Shown: positions 1 through 8,673 of the stretch, one piece after another
Layout: the number at the start of each line of letters is the position of its first letter
Numbering within the stretch: position 1 is the first letter of the stretch
NCBI RefSeq assembly: GCF_002736145.1
Contig: NZ_CP024160.1
Span: 1,364,001 to 1,428,000, forward strand
Source of the DNA: Collinsella aerofaciens
Lineage (GTDB): Bacteria; Actinomycetota; Coriobacteriia; Coriobacteriales; Coriobacteriaceae
Direction: 5' to 3'
Length of the DNA stretch: 64,000 nucleotides
Notes under the pieces: model-generated
Seen by the model: only the letters and a program-made list of their open reading frames with translations
Told to the model about the DNA's origin: nothing
Database searches by the model: none
Made by a program: the position numbers and the translations under genes

Positions 1-803
1 ATGGACATAGCGGCGCCGTTCTGCTCCTTGACGGCAGCGAGGTAGGCGAAGTACATCCACTGGATGGCCTCCTGCGTGTTGGTAGCAGGGTTGGAAATAT
101 CGAAACCATAGGTCTCGGCCATCATCTTGAGCTCGCCGAGGGCGCGGATCTGCTCCTGCAGCTCCTCACGGTCGCGGATGTTGTCGGCGGTCATGACCGT
201 CGGGGTGGAAGCCTTCTGGGCCTCCTTGTCCTTGATCAGGTAGTCGACACCGTACAGGGCGACACGACGGTAGTCGCCGATGATGCGGCCGCGGCCATAG
301 CCATCGGGCAGACCGGTGATGATGTGGGCCGAACGGCAGGCGCGCATCTCGGGGGTGTAGACATCGAAGACGCCGGCGTTGTGGGTCTTGCGCTCGAAGG
401 TGTAGCGCTCGACAACGTTCTCGTCGACCTTATAGCCGTGCTGGCTGGCAGCCTGGCAAGCGATGCGGATACCACCGTTGACGTGCAGCGCGCGCTTGAG
501 CGGCTTGTCGGTCTGGAGGCCGACGATGGTCTCCTTGTCGCGATGGGCGTTATCGATGTAGCCAGCGGGGTGGCTCACGATACCCGTGACGGTCTTGGTG
601 TCCATATCGAGGACGCCGCCCTGCTCGCGCTCCTTGAGCAGCAGGTCGAGAACCTCGCCCCACAGCTCCTTGGTACGCTCGGTCGGACCGGCGAGGAACG
701 ACTCGTCGCCCTCGTAGGGGGTGTAGTTCTTCTGGATGAAGTCTCGGACGTCAACTTCTCCCGTCCAGATGCCTTCCTTGAAGCCTTCCCATGCCTCCTG
801 CAT
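1..803 (-). CDS. pflB: Pyruvate formate-lyase (formate C-acetyltransferase), N-terminal part
   Basis: Glycyl-radical enzyme that converts pyruvate and CoA to acetyl-CoA and formate in the cytoplasm during anaerobic fermentation. The gene runs off the left edge, so only about 267 of the usual ~760 residues are visible; the active-site Cys pair and the radical Gly lie outside. Recognised by near-invariant PFL blocks: VRDFIQKNYTPYEGDESF from residue 19, then KTHNAGVFDVYTPEMR, GLPDGYGRGRIIGDYRR and QEAIQWMYFAYLAAVK. The ATG at 803 is preceded by AGGAG about 12 nt upstream and matches the position where PflB proteins begin to align. It is transcribed leftward behind a leader of more than 450 nt. 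Identity is firm. Confidence 0.96.
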   Translation of the reverse strand, partial: MQEAWEGFKEGIWTGEVDVRDFIQKNYTPYEGDESFLAGPTERTKELWGEVLDLLLKEREQGGVLDMDTKTVTGIVSHPAGYIDNAHRDKETIVGLQTDKPLKRALHVNGGIRIACQAASQHGYKVDENVVERYTFERKTHNAGVFDVYTPEMRACRSAHIITGLPDGYGRGRIIGDYRRVALYGVDYLIKDKEAQKASTPTVMTADNIRDREELQEQIRALGELKMMAETYGFDISNPATNTQEAIQWMYFAYLAAVKEQNGAAMS

Positions 804-1198
804 TGTGTAACCACGCTCCTAGTTACGTGTAATGCGGCGCTCTCTCACACCGCTGCTTATTGAATTCTTGAATTATCGGCTTGCACTACCGGCTTCTTCC
901 GTTCTTCACCACACATTGGTACAGGGAAAAACGTATGTCCACCTTGGAACTGCAACCCAAAAACCCAAGATTTCACCCGTTTGAGAAGGATAACATAGCC
1001 ACCCCCTTCATCAGGGCTGTTATATGTTTCTTTTTTTATACCATTAGTGCGTTTTTAACAAATCCGCAGGAAATGCGAGCGCGAACAACTACCGTTCACC
1101 GATTTGTTTGGTATTTTTCCTTGCCTTTGCACGACGTTCACTCTAGCTGTTATGCCAGTTTTAGCAGGGTAAAGTGTCCCCGAGACCCCGCAGAAACT
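804..1198. other. Long leader/promoter region of pflB, no gene supported
   Basis: Spacer between pflB and the permease terminator. It is AT-richer than the flanking genes around 1020-1110, as expected of a promoter region serving pflB on the minus strand. An ACCGTTCACC motif at 1091-1100 belongs to the recurring ACCGTTCA-type motif described in the findings. No known riboswitch was recognised. A possible reading frame on the plus strand lacks a ribosome-binding site and any recognisable domain. Confidence 0.5.
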
Positions 1199-1240
1199 GC
1201 AGGGCGGCCACGGGATTTCCCCCGGGACCGCCCTGTGGCA
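1199..1240 (-). terminator. Hairpin terminator after the permease gene
   Basis: Inverted repeat AGGGCGG (1201-1207) / CCGCCCT (1228-1234), extended outward by GCC/GGC-type pairs. It lies about 35 nt after the permease stop codon on the minus strand and is followed on that strand by a short TTTCT run. Likely rho-independent, with a modest T tract. Confidence 0.6.
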
Positions 1241-1274
1241 TGGTTAGTTATTTAGCTTTGATTGCCGCTTGGCA

Positions 1275-2288
1275 TTAGGCGGCTGCGGCGGCCTTGTCGG
1301 TCGTTGCCTTGCTGTGGCCCTGACCCTCAAAATGCTTGTAGCACCAGCTGGTGACCAGCGGGGTCAAAATAGCCGTAACGATTGCGCAGGCAGCGACCTG
1401 TGCCGTGGCCGTTGCGAGCACCGCACCGCCGTACATGGCCCCGTTGACGCTTGCCATGGCAGCAGGCGTGGCCACATTGGCTCCGGCGCAGCTCGAAATG
1501 GCCGCACCTGCGACACCTGTACCGCCCGTGAGCTTATCGACCGCGATGACGGGAATTGCAAAGACCACCGAGCAGATCACGCCGAGCAGAATACCGGGAA
1601 GACCGCCATTAATGAGCTGGCCAAAAGTCATGGTCGAGCCCATGGCAAAGAAGACGAGCACGATGACGGCGGAAAGTGCCGGTGCCATCATCTTCTTAAA
1701 GCTGGGGAAGAGGTTGCCCAGAATAATGCCGACGACGATCGGCAGGATGGCACCCACGAGCGACCAGCCGATCGGGGCCTGGCCGGCAGCGCCGAGCACG
1801 ATCATCGTGACCGGAGGGCCGACAACCAGCGTGGTGATTGCGACGGCACCACGTTCAGCCTCATTGCCCATGGTGCCCATCAGTCCAGCGTACATAGCGT
1901 TGTTCGCACCCGTGCAAGCGGCCAGCATCACCATGGCCGAGATACCAAACAGGTTGTCGTTGAACACATAAAGGATGAGCAGCGACACGGCAACGACCAC
2001 GATCTGCTTGACGGCGATGATGATGGCGCCGCGGGCAGCGGCGGCAGGAGCGCTCTTAAACGAAATCGTCGTACCGACGATGAGCAAAAAAGCGCCAACA
2101 AGCGGGCCTGCGCCCTGCTGGGTCATGCCGAGCGTAAAGCTGCCGAGCGTTTTGAACAGGTCGGGGAACAGCGTGTTGAGCAGGCAGCCCAACAAAAGCG
2201 GCACCAAAATATTGGCACCCGGGATGGAGGACATCTTAAAGAACGGCTCCTTTGCCGCCGGCGCCTCCACCGCAGTCGATTCACTCAT
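1275..2288 (-). CDS. 2-keto-3-deoxygluconate permease family transporter (KdgT-like)
   Basis: Integral membrane symporter of the KdgT family, which imports 2-keto-3-deoxygluconate and related sugar acids. The 337 residues are nearly all hydrophobic, about ten membrane segments, with family-typical features: IPGANILVPLLLGCLLNTLFP near the N-terminus, GAGPLVGAFLLIVGTTISFK, a small-residue stretch ACTGANNAMYAGLMG, and GGTGVAGAAISSCAGANVAT. The ATG at 2288 is chosen over an in-frame ATG 21 nt upstream because AGGAGA sits 6 nt before it. The SDR dehydrogenase lies just upstream in the same direction with a 108-nt gap, so the two probably form an operon for uptake and oxidation/reduction of a sugar acid. 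The actual substrate is not determined by sequence. Confidence 0.85.
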   Translation of the reverse strand: MSESTAVEAPAAKEPFFKMSSIPGANILVPLLLGCLLNTLFPDLFKTLGSFTLGMTQQGAGPLVGAFLLIVGTTISFKSAPAAAARGAIIIAVKQIVVVAVSLLILYVFNDNLFGISAMVMLAACTGANNAMYAGLMGTMGNEAERGAVAITTLVVGPPVTMIVLGAAGQAPIGWSLVGAILPIVVGIILGNLFPSFKKMMAPALSAVIVLVFFAMGSTMTFGQLINGGLPGILLGVICSVVFAIPVIAVDKLTGGTGVAGAAISSCAGANVATPAAMASVNGAMYGGAVLATATAQVAACAIVTAILTPLVTSWCYKHFEGQGHSKATTDKAAAAA

Positions 2289-2396
2289 ATATATCTCCTT
2301 TGGATGCATGCGAATCGTAGCCGCACGCGCCTTTGTCAGAAAGAAGGCGACGGTCCCGAGTCGCAGGAGCCGTCGCCGAATTAACGTCGCGGGGTA

Positions 2397-3146
2397 TTAC
2401 CCGTCCAGAACGATGCCACCGTCGCAGTCACCGATCTCGCCGTTCACGAAGCTAGCGAGGTCGGAAGCGAAGAAGAGCACCATCTGCGCAGGCTCGCTGG
2501 CCTGGGCGGCGCGGCCCAGAGGAATACCGTTGATGATGCGCTGAGAGTTCTCGTCAGAGAGAATCGAGGTCATATCGGTAAGGGTGAGCGACGGGCACAC
2601 GGCGTTGCAGCGGACGCCAAACTTGCCGCCTTCCTTGGCGACTGCCTTGGTTAGACCGTTAACACCGGCTTTGGAGCTGGCGTAGGCAGCGGTGCCGAGC
2701 AGGCCGCCGCCGATCTTGCCAGCAACAGAGCTCACGTTGACGATAGTGCCGGCATGGGCCGCCTTAAAGTGCGGGTACACGGCGTTCATCATGGTAAAGG
2801 TGCCGTTGAGGTTGATGTCGATGGTGCGACGCCACTCAGTGTCATCGATCTCGTCGAACTTCTTGGTGCTGATAACGCCAGCGCAGTTGATCAGGATGTT
2901 GGTTTGCGGCAGGTCCGTAAAAATCTGCTCGACGGTCTCACGCGCCTTGGGCGCATCGGCAACATCGAGCTGATAGAACTTGTTGCCCTCGCCAAGCTCG
3001 GCCACAGCGGCCTCGCCCTTAGCAGCGTTCCTTGCGATGAGCGCGACGTGTCCGCCGCCCGCGACGATGCCCTTGGCGATCTCGAGGCCAATGCCCTGAG
3101 TGCCACCCGTGACAATCGCGGTCTTGCCCGTGAAGTCAAATGCCAT
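2397..3146 (-). CDS. SDR-family sugar (acid) dehydrogenase, KduD/gluconate-5-dehydrogenase-like
   Basis: Classical short-chain dehydrogenase/reductase of 249 residues, the normal length. The Rossmann cofactor motif TGGTQGIG is at residues 13-20, NCAG at 87-90, and the catalytic tetrad is visible as Asn112, Ser140 (or 139), Tyr155 and Lys159 in YASSK. It should oxidise or reduce a hydroxyl/keto group with NAD(P)H. Pairing with a KdgT-like permease suggests a hexuronate or keto-gluconate substrate (2-deoxygluconate 3-dehydrogenase or gluconate 5-dehydrogenase type), which is inference from context. The start has AAGGGGGA about 9 nt upstream. It is the first gene of the leftward pair and is divergent from the MarR gene. 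Confidence 0.88.
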   Translation of the reverse strand: MAFDFTGKTAIVTGGTQGIGLEIAKGIVAGGGHVALIARNAAKGEAAVAELGEGNKFYQLDVADAPKARETVEQIFTDLPQTNILINCAGVISTKKFDEIDDTEWRRTIDINLNGTFTMMNAVYPHFKAAHAGTIVNVSSVAGKIGGGLLGTAAYASSKAGVNGLTKAVAKEGGKFGVRCNAVCPSLTLTDMTSILSDENSQRIINGIPLGRAAQASEPAQMVLFFASDLASFVNGEIGDCDGGIVLDG

Positions 3147-3323
3147 GACTCCATCCCCCTTTATATAAGGTGTCTCCTTGCGGGAAGTTGGAGCATCGCA
3201 CGTGGCGATAAATGAGTCCCAGTCGTCATGGTGGTGACAACCCCTCGCCTAACCGCGTGCATGATAATTCTTTGAAACGCTACAATTATTGAATGATTTT
3301 AAGTCTTTATGCGCTCTTTATAT

Positions 3324-3336
3324 TGACTGGCAGTCA
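3324..3336. promoter_or_regulatory. Palindrome TGACTG-G-CAGTCA in the SDR/MarR divergent spacer
   Basis: Perfect 6+6 bp inverted repeat with a 1-bp centre in an AT-rich stretch between divergent genes. Its left half contains TTGACT (3323-3328), which resembles a -35 hexamer. It is a plausible operator for the SDR/permease pair or for marR; no factor can be assigned. Confidence 0.4.
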
Positions 3337-3401
3337 CGTAGATTTTTGGAACATGCCTCAAAATCTGCCGGTTAGGGCGTGCGTACGTGGGTATCATCTT
3401 T

Positions 3402-3438
3402 CACCGAAAATAGTTTCTAGTGTTAGGGGTTTTCGGTG
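3402..3438. promoter_or_regulatory. 9-bp inverted repeat overlapping the marR start codon
   Basis: CACCGAAAA (3402-3410) and TTTTCGGTG (3430-3438) are perfect complements separated by 19 nt. The right arm contains the GTG start codon (3436-3438) of the MarR gene, and the loop holds its AGGGG ribosome-binding site. It could be the MarR autoregulatory operator, an mRNA hairpin occluding initiation, or both. Confidence 0.55.
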
Positions 3439-3885
3439 GAAGATACCGATTTCCATGAGCTCGGGCGTCAGCTCTTAACTGAGTTTGGCAGCATGCATCA
3501 GCGCATTTCGCGCTTTGCGGACAAAGCTCTCGGCGGCGAGATGGCTGTCATGCGCGCTCTCATGCTCGCTGGCGGCTCGCTCACGCCGAGCGAACTCGCT
3601 GATCGCGCCTGGGTCTCGAACGCCCGCATCGCCAATATCCTACGCGCTCTCGAAGCCAAGGGCTGGGTTGAGCGTGAGCACTCAAAGACCGACCGTCGTC
3701 GCGTACACGTCACGGTGACCGACAAGGGATTCCATGATCTCGAAATCAAACGTCGGGAATTCGAGAACCGCACTGCGGCTTTCCTCGAGCAGCTCGGCGA
3801 AACAGATACCCAAGAGATGGTGCGTCTTCTAAGGCGTGCCAACGAAATTATCGACCGTAATCAAGAAAGGAGAGATGCCGAGTGA
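3436..3885 (+). CDS. MarR-family transcriptional regulator
   Basis: Winged-helix regulator of 149 residues, typical MarR length. The recognition region TPSELADRAWVSNARIANIL (about residues 50-69) is followed by the wing, GWVEREHSKTDRRRVHVTVT, with the DRR signature of the family, and a C-terminal dimerisation helix. Start is GTG with AGGGG upstream. Its stop codon overlaps the GTG start of the first ABC exporter gene (AGTGA), so it is translationally coupled to that exporter and very likely regulates it, as MarR proteins often do for adjacent multidrug ABC pairs. The inverted repeat at its own start may be its operator. Confidence 0.92.
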   Translation: MEDTDFHELGRQLLTEFGSMHQRISRFADKALGGEMAVMRALMLAGGSLTPSELADRAWVSNARIANILRALEAKGWVEREHSKTDRRRVHVTVTDKGFHDLEIKRREFENRTAAFLEQLGETDTQEMVRLLRRANEIIDRNQERRDAE

Positions 3886-6248
3886 GGATTCTCAAGCTCT
3901 TTAAAAAGCATGTCCTGGCACTGTTCGCAGCTATCGTGCTTATCGTAATCAGCTGCAACGCCGATCTGGCGCTGCCTACCTACATGAGCGACATCGTCGA
4001 CGTGGGCGTGCAGCAAGGCGGCATCGCCTCGCCCGTGCCCGACACCATCCGCGCCGAATCGCTCGACGACCTCGAACTCTTTATGAGCGCCAAGGACGCC
4101 AAGGCTGTGGAGGCCGTGTTTAGCAAGGCTGACAAAAACGACATTCGAACGTACAAGGGCACCGAGGAAGAGCGTGCCGATGGAGGCAAGATTGCCGACA
4201 TTATGAGCCTGCCCGAGACTGTCGTTCTTTCGCTCAACCAGGGCATTGACGCCGACTCTATGGGCGACATGATGGGCTCGTCCAGCGAGAAAGACAGCAA
4301 CGCTGCCCAGGCCATGCCCACCCCCGAGCAGATGGCGGCGATGACGCCCGAGCAGCTCGCCGAGATGCAGCAGAAGGCCGTAGCGGCGCAGAACATGCAA
4401 AAGCAGATTGATGCCGACGGCGGTAAGATCACCATGAAGAGCCTGCGCCTGGGTGTCGAGGGCGGTCTGGTAGACCAAAGCAAGCTCGTCGAGGGCGCCA
4501 ACCAAATGGCGGACAAAATGGGCTCCATGTCGGGCTCCATCGTGACCCAGCGCGCCGTGAGCTATGTACAGGACGAGTACAAGGCGCAGGGCATCGACCC
4601 CGCTGACGTGCAGAACGCCTACCTGAGCCGCATAGCGACCACGATGTTTGGTCTGTGCCTGATCTCGCTTGTCGCCACCATCCTGACCGGCGCCGTGGCT
4701 TCGCGCACCGCCTGTTCCATCGCCCGCGACCTGCGCCGCGAGACCTTCAACAAGGTTATGCACTTCTCGCCGGCCGAAGTGGGCAAGTTTAGCCAGGCCT
4801 CGCTCATCACTCGCTGCACCAACGACATTCAGCAGATTCAGATGGCGGCAACCCTGTTTATCCGCATGTGCCTGATGGCCCCCGTCATGGGCGTCGTCGC
4901 CGTCATGCGCGTCCTGGCCAACCACACCGGCCTGGAGTGGACCATCGCCGTGGCCATCATCGCGGTGTCGGCCGTCGTCGGCGTGCTCATGGGCCTCACC
5001 ATGCCCAAGTTCAAAATGATGCAGAGCTTTGTGGACCGCGTGAACCTTACCGCCCGCGAGCTGCTCGACGGTCTTATGCCCATCCGCTCGTTCAACCGCG
5101 AGGAGCATGAGCTCGAGCGCTTTGACCAGGCGTCCCTCGACCTGATGACCACGCAGCTCTACACCAACCGAGCCATGAGCTTTATGATGCCGCTCATGAT
5201 GCTCGTCATGAACTGCATCACCGTGCTTATCGTCTGGTTTGGTGCGCAGGGCGTGTCCGACGGCGTGATGCAGGTCGGCAACATGATGGCGTTTATCTCC
5301 TACACCATGCAGATCGTCATGGCGTTTATGATCCTCACCATGGTGTCGGTCATCCTACCCCGTGCCGAGGTCGCAGCCGAGCGCGTGGAAGAGGTCATCA
5401 CTTGCCCCACGAGCATCAACGACCCCGTCTCGCCTAAACTGCCCGCGGCCAGCGCTCCGCGCGGTGAGCTCACCTTCCGCGACGTGAGCTTCCAGTATCC
5501 CGATGCCCGCGCCGATGTCATCAGCGGCGTGAACTTCACCACGCATGCCGGTCAGATGCTCGGCATCATTGGCTCCACAGGCTCGGGCAAGTCCACGCTT
5601 GTGCAGCTCATCCCGCGCCTGTACGACGTCACCGGCGGCAGCATTACGCTCGACGGCGTCGATGTGCGCGATATGACCCTTTCCGAGCTACGCCGCCGCA
5701 TTGGCTATATCCCGCAGCAGGGACGCCTGTTCTCGGGCACCGTCGAGAGCAACCTCAAGTTTGCCGGCGACATGGTGAGCGATGACGACATGCGCCAGGC
5801 GGCACACATCGCCCAGGCCGAGGACTTTATCGCCGAGCGTGAGGGCGGTTACAACTCCCCCATCAGCCAGGGCGGCTCCAATGTTTCGGGCGGTCAGCGC
5901 CAGCGTCTGGCCATCGCCCGCGCCCTGGCCAAAAAGCCCGAGGTCGTGGTGTTCGATGACTCGTTTAGCGCCCTCGACTACAAGACCGACGCGCGCCTGC
6001 GCGAGGAGCTGGCCAAAAACGTTACCGACGCCGCACTCGTGGTCGTGGCCCAGCGCATCGCGACCATCATGCACGCCGACCAGATCATCGTGCTCGACGA
6101 CGGCCACGTAGTGGGCACCGGCACGCACGAGGAGCTGCTGCGCAGCTGTCCGGCGTACCTGGAGATTGCACAGTCGCAGCTTTCCGCCGAGGAGCTGGGG
6201 CTTACCCAAGAAGAAATTGCAGCCGTCATGGAAGGAGGCGAGCGCTAA
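3882..6248 (+). CDS. ABC exporter half-transporter with degenerate ATP site
   Basis: First subunit of a heterodimeric type IV ABC exporter (permease fused to ATPase), 788 residues against ~580-620 usually. The excess is a polar insert between membrane segments 1 and 2 (about residues 40-240), including a PEQMAAMTPEQLAEMQQ repeat-like stretch, expected outside the membrane. The ATPase has Walker A GSTGSGKST and a canonical signature VSGGQ. However, the catalytic Glu after Walker B is Asp (VVVFDDSFSALD) and the switch His is Gln (VVVAQRIAT). Those changes mark the subunit carrying the degenerate ATP site in heterodimers such as TM287/288. It starts with GTG overlapping marR and ends overlapping the partner gene. 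Substrate unknown; drug or peptide export is inferred from family. Confidence 0.92.
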   Translation: MRILKLFKKHVLALFAAIVLIVISCNADLALPTYMSDIVDVGVQQGGIASPVPDTIRAESLDDLELFMSAKDAKAVEAVFSKADKNDIRTYKGTEEERADGGKIADIMSLPETVVLSLNQGIDADSMGDMMGSSSEKDSNAAQAMPTPEQMAAMTPEQLAEMQQKAVAAQNMQKQIDADGGKITMKSLRLGVEGGLVDQSKLVEGANQMADKMGSMSGSIVTQRAVSYVQDEYKAQGIDPADVQNAYLSRIATTMFGLCLISLVATILTGAVASRTACSIARDLRRETFNKVMHFSPAEVGKFSQASLITRCTNDIQQIQMAATLFIRMCLMAPVMGVVAVMRVLANHTGLEWTIAVAIIAVSAVVGVLMGLTMPKFKMMQSFVDRVNLTARELLDGLMPIRSFNREEHELERFDQASLDLMTTQLYTNRAMSFMMPLMMLVMNCITVLIVWFGAQGVSDGVMQVGNMMAFISYTMQIVMAFMILTMVSVILPRAEVAAERVEEVITCPTSINDPVSPKLPAASAPRGELTFRDVSFQYPDARADVISGVNFTTHAGQMLGIIGSTGSGKSTLVQLIPRLYDVTGGSITLDGVDVRDMTLSELRRRIGYIPQQGRLFSGTVESNLKFAGDMVSDDDMRQAAHIAQAEDFIAEREGGYNSPISQGGSNVSGGQRQRLAIARALAKKPEVVVFDDSFSALDYKTDARLREELAKNVTDAALVVVAQRIATIMHADQIIVLDDGHVVGTGTHEELLRSCPAYLEIAQSQLSAEELGLTQEEIAAVMEGGER

Positions 6249-8104
6249 TGGCAGACGAGACCAAGACTCAGATTCCCAAGCCCACCCGTCAGCGTGGCCC
6301 CATGGGCCGCATGGGCGGCATGCGTCGCGGCGAAAAGGCCAAGGACTTTAAGGGCACCATGAGGCAGCTGCTCGGCTATATCGGCCAGCACAAGATTGCC
6401 GTGTTTGCCGCCGTCGCCTTTGCCGTGTGCTCGGTCATCTTTAACATTGTGGGGCCCAAGGTGCTCGGCCAGGTTACGACCAAACTGTTCGAGGGCCTGG
6501 TTGCCAAGGTCAACGGCACCGGCGATGTTGACTTTGATTGGATCGCCAAGACGCTCGGCTTTTTGCTCTGCCTGTATCTGGCAAGCTCTGTTTGCAGCCT
6601 CATCCAGGGTTGGCTCATGACCGGCGTCACACAAAAGATTTGCTACCGCATGCGCAAGGAGATTGCCGCCAAGATTGCCGTCGTGCCGATGAGCTACTTT
6701 AACGGCCACAGCAAGGGCGACGTGCTCAGCCGCATCACCAACGACGTCGATACGCTGGGTCAGTCGCTCAACCAGAGCGTGACGCAGCTTATCACGTCGG
6801 TGACGCAGATTATCGGCGTGCTCGTCATGATGCTGTCGATCAGTCTGCCGCTTACCGGCGTCACCGTGCTCACGCTGCCGGCTGCCGCGATTATCCTGAC
6901 CGTGATGATTCACTTCTCGCAGCCGTACTTCCGCGAGCAACAGCAAGTCCTGGGCGCCGTCAACGGCATTATCGAGGAGGACTTTGCCGGCCAGAACGTT
7001 ATTCAGGTGTTCGACCGCGCCGAAGCCTCAATCGAGGAGTTCGACCGTCAAAACGACCGCCTCTTTATTAGCGGCTGGCGCTCGCAGTTCCTGTCGGGCC
7101 TGATGATGCCGCTTATGAGTCTGGTGGGCAACATGGGCTACGTGGGCGTCGTCGTGGTAGGCGCGCAGCTCGCGCTGACCGGCAATGCCACGCCCGGCGA
7201 CATCCAGAGCTTTATCCAGTACGTTCGCAACTTTACGCAGCCGGTGCAGCAGCTGGGCAACGTGAGCAACACGATGCAGTCGATGGCCGCCGCAACCGAA
7301 CGCGTCTTTGAGTTCTTGGCTGCGCCCGAGGAGGAGCAGAAGGCCGACGCGCAGATTCCCGAGAAGCGCCCCGGCCACGTGGAGTTCGACCACGTCAAGT
7401 TTGGCTACACGCCCGACAAGACCATCATCCACGACTTTAGCTGCGAGGCGCAGCCCGGTCAGACCATCGCCATCGTCGGCCCCACCGGCGCCGGCAAGAC
7501 CACGCTCATTAAGCTGCTGCAGCGCTTTTACGATGTGGACGGCGGTTCGCTGCGCGTCGAGGGCGTCGACGTGCGCGACTGGGACCGCGCGGCGCTACGC
7601 GGCGAGTTTGCCATGGTGCTGCAGGATACCTGGCTGTTTAATGGCACCATCCGCGAGAACATCCGCTACGGACGTCCCGATGCGAGTGATGCCGAGGTCG
7701 AAGCCGCTGCACGCGCCGCGCGCTGCGACCACTTTATCCATACGCTCGCCGGCGGTTACGACTTTATGATCAACGAGGAGGGCACCAACCTCTCACAGGG
7801 CCAGCGCCAACTCGTGACCATCGCCCGCGCCATTTTGGCCGACCGTCCGGCGCTGATTTTGGACGAGGCGACTTCCAACGTCGATACCCGCACCGAGGAG
7901 CTTATTCAGCGCGCCATGGATGCGCTGATGCAGGGCCGCACGAGCTTTGTCATCGCGCACCGCCTGTCCACAATCCGCAACGCCGACGTAATCTTGGTGA
8001 TTCGCGACGGCGACATCGTCGAGAAGGGCACGCACGACGAGCTGCTCGCCCAAGGCGGCTTCTACGCCGACCTGTACAACTCGCAGTTCGACGAGGCGGC
8101 GTAA
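6248..8104 (+). CDS. ABC exporter half-transporter, catalytic partner
   Basis: Second subunit of the heterodimeric exporter, 618 residues with six predicted membrane segments followed by an ATPase. Walker A is GPTGAGKTT, Walker B LILDEATSNVD with the catalytic Glu, and the switch His is present in VIAHRLSTI. Its signature is LSQGQ rather than LSGGQ. Since signatures pair with the opposite subunit's Walker motifs, this altered signature completes the degenerate site formed with the upstream protein, exactly the pattern of LmrCD/BmrCD-type pairs. Start ATG overlaps the preceding stop (TAATG). The operon ends here at a strong terminator. Confidence 0.93.
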   Translation: MADETKTQIPKPTRQRGPMGRMGGMRRGEKAKDFKGTMRQLLGYIGQHKIAVFAAVAFAVCSVIFNIVGPKVLGQVTTKLFEGLVAKVNGTGDVDFDWIAKTLGFLLCLYLASSVCSLIQGWLMTGVTQKICYRMRKEIAAKIAVVPMSYFNGHSKGDVLSRITNDVDTLGQSLNQSVTQLITSVTQIIGVLVMMLSISLPLTGVTVLTLPAAAIILTVMIHFSQPYFREQQQVLGAVNGIIEEDFAGQNVIQVFDRAEASIEEFDRQNDRLFISGWRSQFLSGLMMPLMSLVGNMGYVGVVVVGAQLALTGNATPGDIQSFIQYVRNFTQPVQQLGNVSNTMQSMAAATERVFEFLAAPEEEQKADAQIPEKRPGHVEFDHVKFGYTPDKTIIHDFSCEAQPGQTIAIVGPTGAGKTTLIKLLQRFYDVDGGSLRVEGVDVRDWDRAALRGEFAMVLQDTWLFNGTIRENIRYGRPDASDAEVEAAARAARCDHFIHTLAGGYDFMINEEGTNLSQGQRQLVTIARAILADRPALILDEATSNVDTRTEELIQRAMDALMQGRTSFVIAHRLSTIRNADVILVIRDGDIVEKGTHDELLAQGGFYADLYNSQFDEAA

Positions 8105-8131
8105 AACCGGCGGCAAACAACCGCAATACCC

Positions 8132-8171
8132 AAAAACGGGGGCGCAGAATGAACTGCGCCCCCGTTTTTTG
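8132..8171 (+). terminator. Rho-independent terminator of the marR-ABC operon
   Basis: Perfect 12-bp stem ACGGGGGCGCAG / CTGCGCCCCCGT with a 5-nt loop, followed by TTTTTT. It lies 30 nt after the second ABC gene. Confidence 0.93.
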
Positions 8172-8227
8172 TTCTGCGGCCCTCGAAACGCCTCCCCTGG
8201 GACCTGATTGACGCCCTCCCTCAAGGC

Positions 8228-8463
8228 CCCGTGGACAAAAAATGGCAAATATGAGTACTGTCACCTTTTTAATAACAGCCAAAACTGCCCCAAACGACCT
8301 CTTTGCGGCCTAGATATGCCTTCAAATTGATCAAAATGCCCGGTAGCATGCTTCTGTGTGCCAACGTTAATGAACATATTTACTGTTGTGTCTATTATCT
8401 TGTAAGATCGATATGATACTACGCTAGCAACAGTACTCATATTTGCCGTTTTTTGTCCACAGG
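8228..8463. repeat. 236-bp element bounded by 34-bp inverted repeats
   Basis: Arms at 8228-8261 and 8430-8463 pair over 34 bp with two mismatches; a shared core is GGCAAATATGAGTACTGT. The interior (~168 bp) is AT-rich and has no convincing gene. No target-site duplication is visible. The form resembles a MITE-like or other non-autonomous element, but it could also be a large bidirectional regulatory hairpin upstream of the DAHP synthase gene. Confidence 0.7.
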
Positions 8464-8539
8464 GTATGCCGCAGAAGATCCAACTTGCTCCACCGTGCCG
8501 TACGCTGGCCCTCCCCTTCCGGCGAGCGCCGACATTTCC

Positions 8540-8585
8540 CCAGATAAAACCGACCAAAATAAACCTGTCCCTTTTCGGCAGGTTT
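8540..8585 (-). repeat. Interspersed element R3, copy 1
   Basis: Read on the minus strand this begins AACCTGCC, contains GGGACAGGTTTATTTTGG and ends GGTTTTATCTGGG. The same ~46-bp sequence recurs with a few changes at 27084-27129 on the plus strand. Confidence 0.75.
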
Positions 8586-8673
8586 CGCTTGCACTTTAGC
8601 GTGCGACAGCGGATAATGCCGAGCATTCGAGAATTCGCCAATTGTTGCCGTTAATTGATAAAGGAGGCCCCAT

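Noticed and set aside
881-1255. 124-codon reading frame in the pflB leader, plus strand
   Set aside because: No ribosome-binding site, atypical composition, no recognisable domain, and it runs through the permease terminator.
8105-8673. Considered an insertion sequence
   Set aside because: 34-bp inverted ends exist, but there is no transposase and no visible target duplication; listed as a possible non-autonomous element only.
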